Below, piece by piece: positions 45,279 to 56,672 of a stretch of 64,000 bases of DNA. The stretch spans positions 18,414-82,413 of the forward strand of contig CAICTM010000271.1 of NCBI GenBank assembly GCA_903772945.1. The letters are read 5' to 3'. Origin of the DNA: Seminavis robusta (lineage: Eukaryota > Bacillariophyta > Bacillariophyceae > Naviculales > Naviculaceae). The stretch's first letter is position 1; every line of letters starts with the position of its first letter. The notes under the pieces are model-generated. The model worked only from the letters and a program-made list of their open reading frames with translations, was not told the DNA's origin and searched no databases. The translations under genes were made by a program, and so were the position numbers.

Positions 45279-48200
45279 TTAGGCCTTGCCAGTAAGGAGG
45301 TCTGCAGGGGCAAGTCCTTGTGCATCACGATCTGTGTGAGGGACTCCGGTCTTCATCAAGATGGTAGTGATTTCTTGATGGCGTTGCTCAAAAGCCCACC
45401 ACATGGGACCACGTCCATCCTTGCTGCGAACAAAGGCCAAAGTGGGCTCCTCTGCCAGAATGCTCCTCAATTCTTCCACTTGGTTGGTAGTAATGAGTCG
45501 CCACATCAGGGTTGTCTCTTCCGTATCAGCCCAAGTGTTGTAGATTTCATCAACACGCTTTCGTTGCTCCTCAGGTTGTCGTGACTCTTTCATGCGGCGC
45601 ATTTCCTCCTGCATGGCAGTCTTTGACGCCTTCTTTGGGTTCTGAAGTGATTCAAAGTACTGACGTTGATATTCCTCGTCAGCTGCTCCTCGATTGAAAT
45701 CCTCAAGCTGCGCAAAGTCCTTCTTTCTGCCAATAATGGTGGATAGGGCAGGAGGGTATTGGCCAGGACAGAACCAGCTTCCCGGAACGTCACAGAGCTT
45801 GTTGGTGTGATCAGCAACCCAAGCTTTGGACTCTTCTGACACTCCAATGATTTTGAAGATGCGTACCTTACCATACTTGGACCTGTACACCTCCTGGAAC
45901 TGCTCTGGATCCACCTCGACCCCAGGGCGGATCTGATGGCCATGAAGGTGATACAGCAAACTTCGCTTCATCATTGGTGATGCAGTTCCACGGCTGTCCT
46001 GTTGTTTGGAAAATAAAGAACACCAGCATGAGAGATTCGCTTTGCAGCGACGGCGATGGAGCCAATGACAAGAATGAGACTTACGATCACTCCAAATGCA
46101 CGACAAGAAGGATCACCAGGGCAGTGCTCTCTGTAGACCGAATTGGCAATTCGAGCCAAGTGGGGGGATTTGGCTATAGTTCATTGGAAAGGAATATTCT
46201 GAGCAGAATGTATCTTGCAAAACCATATCATGTTCACATTCCACACTCCTATGCTTACCAAGATCATCTCCGCCTCCTCCACCCCAGACAAGGACATAGT
46301 CAGCCAGATGACGGGCTAGTTCGATGACAGACCAGCAAGAAGTGTAAGGAAGTCATCTTCAAGACAACGGAGAACATCAATATTTACACATACCAATCTC
46401 ATAGCCCTCGTCAATGTCAGTGGTTAGAGCCAGGCCAAGGAGTGCAATGTGCTCATGATTCCATGTGTTCCCATCTGCGATTGTAGTACGATTGCTGATA
46501 CCTATTGCATATCATAGAAAGCGACGTGAGATAGCTGAACACTCCAATCACAACTCCTAGCAAGCACCTGAAATAGAATCATAGACACATACCCGTAATC
46601 TGATATCCATAGTCCCACCATGCCATGATGCGAGCATCTTCCGGTGTATTGTCTCGGAGCCACCAGTACGCTTCGCGGTAATCGTCTACCTTGACCACTC
46701 GACCATCTTTGAGGCGTCCTTGGATAATGATACTTGGATTGGAAAGATCTTTTGAGAGTCGCCAGCAGTACTTGGTAAAGCTCGTACCAACCGTGTATCC
46801 CAACAAGACTACGACAACCGTGATGGTGCGGCGAACAAAGAGACCTTCTTTGCTTTTCGAAGCTGTTTCATACGCCTGCTTGAGCGAAAGAAGGCCTTCA
46901 AAACTGTTGCTCCCACTCCCTTTGGATTTAGTCCTGGCAGATGCCGAAGTAGCCGCTGAGGGTGCTCCTCCAGGAGTATTCTTTTTTGGTTTTTTAGCCT
47001 TTTTGCTGTCTTTTCCTTTACCGTTCGTCGTCTCGTGTTCCTCATTGGCACTACCATTGGACGACGATCTCGGCACATTTTTGGAGGAATCCACATCACT
47101 TTCCCACCACTGCTGGAGACACCAGGCAAAGAGTCTCCCAGCTGCGATGCCTCCGAGTACGCTACCAATAGGAGCGGTCAAGAGGATGAGTCGGACCATT
47201 TTATGACTGAAAAAATACGCCGTTGTTCCCCACGCAATCAAGAAGGACGATGAGTCACTGAGATTGCACATGACCAACACAAATCCAATAGGAGCCACAG
47301 AACAAACGTGATGGAGGTATTGAAAGTAGGCTCGGCTGGAAGCCGGTTGATGCTCTGCGACACTGTCAACCAATGGATTCCCAGTTCGAGTATGCTGCAC
47401 AAAAAGTCCTCGAACGCGAGAACTGATGGGTCCAAAGTAGCCGGATGGAGCCAAAAAGACGGCAAAGATGAACAAGGCACCCGCCAATGCCACACATACT
47501 TGAATCCGGAGCTTCCAGGCAGCTGTTCTGGACAGATTGTTGCGTCTTCGAATAACTTCGCAGAATTGCAAGACTTGGTATCCAAGGAATACTCCACAGG
47601 GTCCCAACTGTTCGAGGGACTTGAGAGGAGCCCATCCCACAACGGGGACCTGAATGGCCAAGAAAGTACCAATAGAATAGAAAAGAGAATAGCTCAACCA
47701 GACCTTATCGGAGAATCGTCCCAACCCCACCAGCATCGCCGCATGGACACCAACTAAATTCAAAACAAACACAAAGCCTCCCCAGGACGCAACCATATAA
47801 AAGTAGGAGAGTCCAGTGAGGCATCCATAGACGGCGATAGTAGTGACATCATTTCCGTTTCGGAGAGATCTCATCCAACAGTAAAAGGTCAGGATCATAG
47901 CGGTAGTAGCCACAGATTCATTGTCAAATCCTCCTCCCACACTTCTCATTAAATGAGCCGGTACGATGCTCATCATGGCCATGGCAAAGACAGCGCATTC
48001 CAATGCTGGAGAAAAACCGGAAAACGAATTGTTGTTTTTGGTAGGCTTGGTATGGTTTCTTCCACAAGTTCCCTGCACAATATCCCAAAAAAATTGGATC
48101 AAATTCGAGCTGGTATTTTGTGGGAGGGAAGCTTCATAGGCCAGCAATCCAGTAATCAAGGTAGCGATGGCTCCAAACCAAGCCGGCATGTAGCAACAGA

Positions 48201-48691
48201 CATCGTTGAGACTCCAATTACTCAAAAGGTACCTGTGAATTGCCACCGCTGTGACTTGCATCCCAGGATAGATCGTCGTTCCCACAGGTCGGCCCAATGG
48301 ATACCACACCTTGTAGTCAAACCAATGAAAGAATTTATGCATGCCATTGGCGGCAAGGTACTGGAGTTGTTAAGTGGGCAATGACGGGGTAAAAATAATA
48401 ATGAGCGTGGCATCAACAACAAAGATGTTGTTTCAGTGCACAAAGGACAACAACTGCACCTCTCCTTAACCCTCCTTAACTTGTAGTGATACTTACCTCT
48501 GTGGCTCGATAGTTGAAATAGGGATCAAATTCATGAATGACAGGCCCGTACTCCTCAATGGCATGCATACGGATCCGATAAGCAGCATTCAAAATGACGG
48601 ATATGGCATAGAATAAAGCTCCAATCCACACCATCTGCATTAGCCGACGCGACGTGTCTTCTGAAGCGCTTTTAGACACGGGAGACGCCAT
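45279..48691 (-). CDS. STT3: oligosaccharyltransferase catalytic subunit STT3 with ankyrin-like tail
   Basis: Six exons, complement of 45279-45998, 46085-46173, 46259-46315, 46394-46501, 46593-48360 and 48497-48691, close in frame to 978 aa. STT3 transfers the lipid-linked glycan to Asn in NxS/T sequons in the ER lumen. Key parts: EFDPYFNYRAT (Asp56, metal/catalytic loop), PLGRPVGTTIYPGM, many membrane helices to about residue 600, a Lys/Ser-rich insert, and WWDYGYQITG at 646-655 continuing into ISNRTTIADGNTWNHEHIAL, all diagnostic of the family. The C-terminal domain keeps DYVLVWGGGGGDDLAKSPH and GSWFCPGQYPPAL. The last 80 residues (TTLMWRLITTNQVEELRSIL...GRGPMWWAFEQRHQEITTIL) form two ankyrin-like helix pairs beyond the usual STT3 end. 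Introns are 76-136 bases. Confidence 0.95.
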
Positions 48692-48951
48692 GGTCTCTCT
48701 TCTGTTTTAGCTAGAGCTTGATAGTCGTCAGTTGATGATCAACTGTGGCGGGAGGTGCTTCGGTCTTTGGTGTGTTGTGATCGCGGGTCGAGGGAGGGAA
48801 ATTATCTGTGGCCATGCAAAAGATCCTGACCGTTGGAATCCTTAACCTTAGGTCGAAAAAGCATTGGTCGATCAGATCAGATCAGATCAGTTGATCGATC
48901 ACTATCTTTACAGTACCGTATGGTATTAGACGTACTGTACCAATACTGCCA

Positions 48952-48973
48952 GTCCTCTAGCTAGCTAGAGGAC
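48952..48973. repeat. perfect 22-base palindrome built on CTAGCTAG
   Basis: The two 11-base halves (GTCCTCTAGCT and AGCTAGAGGAC) are exact reverse complements with no spacer. It is the longest perfect example of the CTAGCTAG word found in many spacers of this window. Confidence 0.85.
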
Positions 48974-50789
48974 ACATGGCACGGTGGCTCTCCGATCCTG
49001 ATCCCCTCTACTAGCTCTACTAGTAGCTGCAGTACCTCTACTAGAAGTGACTCGTGCTCTCGCGCTACCGGTATTGGTACGTAGTACGTGTACCGCCAGA
49101 AAGACACGATGGCATTTTAGATAGTCAGTCAGTGTACTGTACCGTACCAGTAATAGGATTTTAATGACAGAGGCTACGATTGATGCTTGCATTGACTCGA
49201 CAACAAGAACGGTGGCTGGAGCGCCCAATCGAAACGACGAATTGCGGTATCCTCTTTCCGCGAACCGGCACCGTATCATCTTTCTCGAGATAACAGGCTG
49301 AGGATATCGAATCGAGTGATTCGATTGATTCAATCTATCGACGCTCGACTACTGTATCAGGTATGTAGTTTGTTGATGATGTTTGATAGTTCCGAAGAGA
49401 CGCTCCTACAAGGACACCGATCCAACATTCCAGTGCCCTTCCGCTGGCCGCGATGACACTTGTGGCTTGATGGTAATTTCAAACAGAAAGTGCATCAGGT
49501 GCTTTGACTCTTCACCGCAACGAAGCTAAATTTGACGATTTGGTTTTCCCATCTACTAGCATGTTTCTCTCACTAGACGGGCACAACGGGATCAGTCGTT
49601 TCCACATGATCAATCTGTTGTTCGACTTTCGAAGGCTACGGTACAGGGATCCTGGACTGTATTGCACGCAACAATTTGATTTCTGCTCGTGTTTTGTTCG
49701 GATTTCTCTCGTTCAACAGCCCTCTTTTGGTTTGATCTCTCCACTGCTCCTCCATGGAACTAACTAGCTAGGTGAGTTAACAATTCCAGCAGCCAAGGAC
49801 AAGCGCAAATCGTCACTATTGGACATCGATGAACCTCGCCAGAGAAACCACTCTGATGACAGACTTCCTCAGGATCATTTCTTCTACTGGCTGGCTGGGC
49901 ATGTAGCAAGAGTCCGCCCAAGATTGCGTCCAGGAGAGGGCCTGCGCTACGGCAAGCCCACCACAACCTCGTCCGCCATTCCCAACCTCCCCCCTTCTAC
50001 TAGTAGCTCATTGTTGTGAACTGGTCTGGATCTGCTTGCATAGCGTACCGCACATGATGACCTGTGTCCGCGCTATTTTACACACACCGACCACCGACAT
50101 CAGTCCCGGTACCATGGTACCGGACCACGCGACGTCGAAATAACGGTTAGTGGGCCTGCTCTGCACTTATGTTAGCTATTTTACTGTACGCCGTAGCCTG
50201 TTTCGGCAGCCTCCTCTCTGCGTCCTCTGCATTTTTTGGCGCATCTTCTAGCCAGGTACACCGTACTCGTTCACAGTGCCGTTACCAACGCATTGTTTTG
50301 GAGGCATCCCGTGAAGGGTTGAAGGGTTACAACATGTACGTGTAAGTATTGTACGTACCGGTAGGAACTCAAAACGCAAGCGATTTCTCCTCTTTGAATG
50401 CAATGTGCAATTGTTATTACTCGAATCGCGCCGAGAGAAATAGATTTTTATTGATTAATTAAGAAGTTACTTCTCCACTGCCTGCCGCGTCAATCGCCAA
50501 AATGAGCAAACGTGAAAGAAGAACTTAATTGTTTGGTCTCCGAGCGAGTACATGTAATTAACAACATCAGTGGCAATCTTGCTCCTATCTACTCCCACTA
50601 CGCTATTCTAATACTTGTACTGCCTGTACGGCAACTTTTAAGCCAAGCCTTTTGGGATTGATTCGATTCAGGGGAGCAGGCTCGATCGGGAATGGCTAAA
50701 TCGCCCCGCAACAAACTCCGGACCAACGCCACCGGTTTCTCCACAACAGACGCAACGGGCTACGCTGGAAGGCCCCGTCATGCGACCCC

Positions 50790-51095
50790 TAGTCGCCAAA
50801 AAATCGGCATAAAGTCGCACACAGCATCAAAGTCGCATCAAAAGTCGTATGTAAAGTCGCATGCAAAAGTCGCATGAAAGTCGCGTGCAAACGTCGACTT
50901 TCTCGCACGACTTTTAAAGTCGCGCAAGATTACTCTAAGCAAGTCGACAGAGTCGCGTAGGATCGCGTAAAGTCGTTTAAAAAGTCGTACGAAAGTCGCG
51001 TGCGACTCGCACACGACTCGCACGCGACTTTGTGAACGACTTTCAGCGATCCGACGCGACTTTGACGGATCCGGGACTATCAGTCGCATGACCGG
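50790..51095. repeat. degenerate AAAGTCGC array with orientation switches
   Basis: The word AAAGTCG(C/T) recurs irregularly, on average every 15-20 bases, first in the plus sense. Complementary CGACTTT copies appear near 50893 and dominate after about 51000. Spacing is uneven, so this is not a clean satellite. The two orientations could pair to form hairpins. It lies about 215 bases outside inverted-repeat arm B and about 300 bases upstream of the copy B start codon. Confidence 0.75.
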
Positions 51096-51309
51096 GCCTT
51101 CCTGCCTGCTACATGGCTACTCTAGCTAGTAACTTCTTTTGATTTGATTTAGGTAGCTATGCACAACTCTGTACCTCTTGAACTTGTACCGGCGAACCAA
51201 AAAAAGTTGATCGCTTCGACGCCATATACCGGTGGCGCCGTACCGCTCGACGCCTACCGTACCACCCCATTCCGTGAGCATTCAAGAGGTGTGCAGATGA
51301 ACAGAACTC

Positions 51310-53455
51310 ACAATTTTCAATCTCAACAGATTGAAAACCAACAAGGAAGGAAAAACAAAGACGAAACAAAACAAGAAATCAAAGTTACTCTGTACACCAT
51401 GAAGCTCAACATTTTGGTCTTTGAATTTGCTGCTCTGGCATCCCTTGGTTTTGTACCCAACTGGGCCATGGCACAGGATAACAGCTGCAATGGGGTGAGT
51501 GCTACAACAGAAGATCCTTGCAAAGCGAAAGCCTGTACTAGACTAATGCAGTTGGTTTGATCCTTTCTTCTTCCTCTTGTCCACAACAAACAGAATCGTG
51601 TTTCAAATGTGCTGAAGCTGGAACTCATTGGAGATCCAGTGGAAGACACAAGTGGAGAGTACCCAGTGCTTGTTGGAGACATGGAACCTGTGTGCCTGGG
51701 CCGTGATCTCACCCAAATTCCAAGGGTTCAGTTCCGTGGTTTAAAGCAAAACACAAACTCTCCTCTTAACTTCCTCAAGGTGGAAAGTGAGAAGACCATG
51801 ACAGGCTCTGTTGTGGAAGATGGTGGGGCCCCATCATCAGTTGAGATCACTACCTGGTATGGAGAAGAAACTGGCAATGGTAACAAAACAATTACAATTT
51901 CCTTGACATCTGATGGCACCTTTTCAATGGCCGCCACTGATGGTGAAGACACCTATAAAATCGAAAGTGTGGGGACTCAGGCCTCAGATGGGACAACTGC
52001 TGTGAAGTACATTGCTGCCAATTTGGCTGATGTCCCCCTTCCACCTCCAGTGGACCTCACAGGAGTTGATTTCTATTTAGTGTCTGAGTCACCAAGCTCT
52101 TCTCCCAGTGCATCCCCCAGCACTTCTCCCAGCAAGCTCTCCCAGCACATCCCCCAGCACTTCTCCCAGCAGTTCACCCAGTACTTCTCCAAGCTCTACT
52201 CCCAGCACATCCCCCAGTTCTTCTCCCAGTACCACACCAAGTGCCAGCCCAAGTGGTTCTCCCAGTGGGTCCCCCAGTGGAAGTCCAACTGCCCCCCCAA
52301 CATCTTGTCGCGAAGCACAGATCAATTGTGGAAATGGCAATGGAAATGGCAATGGTCCAAATGGTAACAATCCTGATGATGGACTTCGCCGCAATCTCCA
52401 GGCAGTGGTCAAAGCCGCAATAGAACAGCGCAATTTGCGGGGCCCTCGTGAGCTTCAGACGACATACACCATCAGGTAAGCCCACCAGTTCCACTGCAAA
52501 GTTTTGCTATCACAACAATCCTAACTAATTTTGTTTTCAGAGTTGGTCATATCATCACCACAGCCACCTGGGTAGCTATGGGCCAGAGTTGGAGCAGAGT
52601 TGTTCAAATTGTCAACAATGCCATCTATCAAACAAATACAGCATTAGCCAACACGCAGCTTAACATTGTCCTGGAAAGTGTTAGTACATGGCTTGACCAA
52701 ACGAACTTCCCTGATGCTGCAGCGCGTTCACAGGGTGAATATGCATACTATCTCCAGAGATCTGGAGATGGATACTTTGATGGTATTTTTGGCCTCCAAA
52801 ATACATATAAAATTGATGCATTTGTGGTAATTGGAGAGCACGTAAAGGGAGGATATGCAAGCAACATTGGCACGGACATCACCTGGGACAGGCCTGGTTA
52901 TTTTGAAGTGCAAAGGAACAATGTTGATTTGGCTGGTCATTACCTCTGGGCACATGAATTTGGACACTTGCTGGGCGCAAAACATGACAAAATTACGGGT
53001 TCTAGTTGCACAGCAACAAGCACATGTGGGTACATCTGGACGTCTTCCTGTCAGAGGACCATCATGACTTACCCTGATAAATGTGGGTGCACTCCATGCA
53101 CTTCTGTTTTGGCATACTCACAGTGGGCTGGCACTGAATACAACAACAAGGCTGCCATGGCTGCATACGCCCCAACCTTGGCTGCCAGATACAACTGAGC
53201 ATTCATGGAGCCATTGTCAGGTTTTGAATTGCTCTGGGGTGAAATCCCCCACATTCAAGGAGAAAGATGACTTGAGCCTTTTCTGAAGAACCTGGCTGTC
53301 AATGATCCACACATTCATGTTTTAGCCAAGCCACAATACAATACAACACCATACCATACCAGTGGTTCGTTGACCACCAATACATAATAATATTATTAGA
53401 ATGAAATCATTTCAAACAATGCAAGTGTGTTGGATTTGTCTTGTAGCATGCTGTG
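51310..53455. repeat. inverted repeat arm B (about 2.15 kb)
   Basis: Reverse-complement counterpart of about 7000-9185. The match starts at CTCACAATTTTCAATCTCAA about 90 bases before the gene and runs through the gene into the 3' flank to TCTTGTAGCATGCT near 53455, weaker and with indels after the stop codon. Confidence 0.9.
51399..53198 (+). pseudogene. metzincin protease copy B, frame broken in the Ser-Pro tract
   Basis: Exon boundaries mirror copy A (51399-51494, 51594-52475, 52541-53198). The signal peptide, N-terminal domain, both splice-site pairs and the catalytic exon with HEFGHLLGAKHD are intact. Exon 2 is 882 bases against 917 in copy A. The 35-base deficit falls in the SPSx tract: the tract reads correctly to about 52130, then AGCAAGCTC shifts the frame and the shifted reading meets a stop at about 52365, before the protease domain. 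From there the correct frame resumes as PSTSPSSSP in the alternative frame. The 206 residues after the conserved Met in exon 3 are identical to copy A. So it is either a very young pseudogene, a sequencing or assembly slip in a repeat, or a length-variable gene. Confidence 0.85.
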
Positions 53456-54756
53456 ATTTGTCGCTTCCTGATCAGTTCAATCAAGCCGCATGACCATGCA
53501 GTCATCAAAGCCATGACACCACTAACAGTGGCTGGTTCTTCGATCAACAACACATCATGGCTGGCTTTTATGAGGCCAGCCAACTGACCATGCACTGGCT
53601 GATAGGTATTGCTGGTCTTATTCCTTTTTCTCCAAAGGCGCTTGCACAGAGGACAACAATGCAGCTGCCATGCATGCCGTGGCGTTTCCGTGTGCTTGGA
53701 AGGCAACTCCTGAGCGAGGTGCCGAGCCAGTACCGTATGGCCCAAGGTGGTGGGGGTACAATCAGAGAAGGAGAAAGACGACTTGATGCTTTTCCGTACC
53801 TTCTTGCTTATATATTGATGTATGATTCACTGAGCCCTTAGTAGGCACAGGTAGTCATCACTAACTGATAGTAAACAAGTATCAATAAGTCATAATGACG
53901 AGACAAGGCAAAGTCTCCATGCAGTGCTAGCCATGAAATAGCTGTGCGAGTTTTCACTCGGTTGTTTGTTTGCGTGAATGTACGTGCTTTGCCAATCACA
54001 GCCTTCACTGATAAAACTGAAAGTATCGTATCTATAGTGAAGGATTGATTCAGACGGCAAGGAAGCCACCACCCCAAAGGACAGTCCTCGTTCCGAGCTG
54101 CGTCTTTTTGTTCCGCCTCGAGGGCGGAAGCCATTCCGCGGGAGTTGTGGATTGCGTCAAGAGTTAAGGCTAGCTAGGTTCTTCGTTCATGACTTGCTAC
54201 CAAGCACGACTACCGGTAGTGGAGGCAAAGAAAGGCAAGCTCACCAGTTTCGCAGTACCGAAGGGTGCGTAGAAATCTACGGAGGAATGGATGGAAGATT
54301 CGAGTTAATTTTGCGAAGGGTTCTCGCAGCATCAGGCCAGTGGCAGCAGCCTCTTCCATTGCAATTATTGATAGTTGTAGTCGCAGACGTCAAGCAGAGA
54401 GAGAAAGAGAGAATAGAAGACTGAAAGTGTTCAGTTCGCTTGAGTTGTTGCTCGCATTCTATTAGAATATCAGAACAAAGCACCCATCATCACGATCGAT
54501 TGCTGGGTCAAGCAAGAATACTATCTACCGTTATACCTCAAAGAAAAGCAACGAAGAAGAGCGCTGCATCGAATCTGTGGTTCACTAGGTCTGTTTATCA
54601 CCCAGTTACCATAATATTCTCTGTTACTTTCACACTAGACTACCAAGTATAGTCCATCAGCAAGAAGCAAGCAACAACACTCCCACTGCTAACGCAACAA
54701 TACAAAACAAATCAAACACAAGACAAGACAAACCAACATACAGAATAAGAGTCGCC
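53456..54756. other. intergenic region
   Basis: About 1.3 kb between inverted-repeat arm B and the next plus-strand gene. It includes that gene's promoter and a purine-rich leader (an AAGACAAGACAAAC-type run near 54718-54732). A GAGAGAGAAAGAGAGAA purine run lies near 54398-54414. No CDS or RNA is supported. Confidence 0.4.
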
Positions 54757-55629
54757 ATGTCAGCCGCTGAAGACACTACTCCCGAAGTAGCCCCCGAGGC
54801 AACAACCACAACGACAACTTCAGAAGAAAGAAATACCTATGGGTACACTCACTTGGATGATCTAGATCTGCCGCCCTATCGCATTCACGCCACCAATCGC
54901 AAATCCGCTTCCAATCTGCAAATTCCGCCGGGAACAGGAACGCAATCCCAACCCAAACGGTTTTCTCTCGATAGCTCCAAGGCTCGTTCCCGCAGTCGTT
55001 CTCCTTCGTGGCGTTCCGCCAGCAAGGATCGTTCGACAATGACCACTCAAGATGGCAATTCCTCGCTTTCCAGTTTGGAAGAATTCGTGGATCCCGATAT
55101 CCTCTACGACAAGTTGGGATTTGTCGAACTCGAAGCCAAATCCAAGGGCGATTATCACCAGAATAGTCACTCGTACACATTTGGTGGCGACTCTAGCAGT
55201 GGTCTGAACAATCGACCCAACAATTTGACACCCGTCTCGGAACGCATGTCCGAAGATACCCTAGAGGATGTACACGCCTTTTCCGATCTCAGTGCCAATA
55301 CCAATACGCGACCATCGTCGTCGGTAGGGACCGGAGGATCCACCGTATGTGGAGAAGTATCCAGTCATGTACTCGAGCCACTGGACGAAGGAGACGAAGA
55401 CGACTTGGAGTCGGACAATGATATTGGTGTCGTCGAAAAGATTGAAATAGAAACCGAACAAACACAAGTCATCTTGACAAATTTGGAAAATATCTCTCTA
55501 CAAGATCATGACGAAGATGATGAAAGGTTGATTCAACAGTCCAACAGCAACAGTAATGCAGGAGTGCCGCCGGCTTCCGTTCCAGAAGAAAATCAAGAAG
55601 AAGAAGAAGAAGAAGAAGAAGCTTCATAA
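54757..55629 (+). CDS. acidic, disordered protein of unknown function
   Basis: An intronless frame of 290 codons with an AT-poor coding bias like its neighbours. The whole protein is low in complexity: a Thr run near the start, an Arg/Ser segment (SSKARSRSRSPSWRSASKDR, about 73-92), then acidic patches ending in a run of Glu before the stop. A short ordered-looking element is SLEEFVDPDILYDKLGFVEL. No family is recognised. SR-like and acidic composition suggests a nuclear or scaffold role, but that is only a guess. Confidence 0.65.
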   Translation: MSAAEDTTPEVAPEATTTTTTSEERNTYGYTHLDDLDLPPYRIHATNRKSASNLQIPPGTGTQSQPKRFSLDSSKARSRSRSPSWRSASKDRSTMTTQDGNSSLSSLEEFVDPDILYDKLGFVELEAKSKGDYHQNSHSYTFGGDSSSGLNNRPNNLTPVSERMSEDTLEDVHAFSDLSANTNTRPSSSVGTGGSTVCGEVSSHVLEPLDEGDEDDLESDNDIGVVEKIEIETEQTQVILTNLENISLQDHDEDDERLIQQSNSNSNAGVPPASVPEENQEEEEEEEEAS

Positions 55630-56672
55630 GAATTGCAAAAACTGCAGTGATATGGAGGGGATTTCTAAAAATGTGTGTGTTGTTTTTGTTGTTGTTTGGT
55701 GGAGGAAATGGAATTTGATGGAAGGGAAGAAGCCTCTCTCTTGTTGGTCGGTCGGGGTCTCGTTTTCTTGTTGTTTGCTCAGTGGCGTGCACAACCGCAA
55801 CTAATTGGTCTATCGATTGATTGAATCAATCCGATTCATTCTGATGGATGGATGGCGCACTCGTAGGCAATCTACAAAATTTGTCAATGGCCGTGCCTGG
55901 CTCGATGTTTGTTTTCTTGACGAAACCAAATGTTGTTCATTGCTGGGCAACTGCATGTTGGCGAGCGAGTTCGTTGCGGTGGCATAGAGAACGCTGATGC
56001 TTGCCTTTCGTACTGAAAGCAACGAAGAAAGAGACTCGACAAAGGGCGGAGACAATGGATGATGGCTTCGTTTTGGATGTTATACAAGTTGGAAAATTAA
56101 AAACGTGGATTACTCTCTGTGTCGTTGTTATTATTTGTGCGGTGATGCCTGATGGAATGAATTGCATTTACTAGTACATACATATAAGAATAAATAGGAT
56201 TTTGCATGCGACAGTTTTGGGGCAACAGGGGAGTTTATCCTTTGAAAGAGTGCAATCGGACTCGGCTCGGGTTTGATGTACTGGTACCTCCGGAGTTGGG
56301 TTCACTACGTCGAAGGGCGGCTAAGGCTCAAAGGGGGCCACCGTGTCCTTTCCAGGACTGTATCAGTATTGTGGACGGGAATCGAGTCCTTCGAGTTGTC
56401 TTCTGTTTCGAAAGTATCAAAGCACTGGAAGTTCGGATCGGAAGGGGAGTTACAAACAAAACAATACATGTACATCCCGGTATCGACGATATCGATATCT
56501 GTTTTATTTTTTTACGGGCACTAGCGCCACCTTTGTCGTAAATCCTGTCTCCCATATCGGTACAGAGTACCGGTGCCCCCGGTAGCTGGCAGCTGGGGAG
56601 TGGCAGTGTGTATGCAGCTAGTTGCGTGGCCAGGGAACTGACGATGGTTCGTCCCTCACAGGTTCGCACAAA
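55630..56672. other. intergenic region
   Basis: Spacer between convergent genes. Both 3' flanks lie here. The reading frames on either strand are short and unremarkable. A GTACCGG-type word lies near 56568. Confidence 0.4.

Larger units (their letters stand above)
48692..51309. other. intergenic region
   Basis: About 2.6 kb between the STT3 start and inverted-repeat arm B. Near 48877-48892 a GATCA unit repeats in tandem. A perfect 22-base palindrome lies at 48952-48973, and a TCGC-rich array occupies about 50790-51095. Small open frames (for example 49819-50019) have no domain character and I do not call them genes. Confidence 0.4.

Noticed and set aside
49819-50019. 66-codon plus-strand frame
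   Set aside because: It overlaps an equally long minus-strand frame, has no domain, and sits in a repeat-rich spacer.
50790-51095. AAAGTCGC array as a CRISPR array
   Set aside because: Unit spacing is irregular, units are 7-8 bases, spacers are not of constant length, and orientation flips. The genome is eukaryotic.
7000-53455. The two inverted arms as ends of a giant transposon or virus-derived element
   Set aside because: The 42 kb between them holds ordinary housekeeping genes with local introns. The arms contain a protease gene and no transposase, integrase or target duplication. A segmental duplication is simpler.
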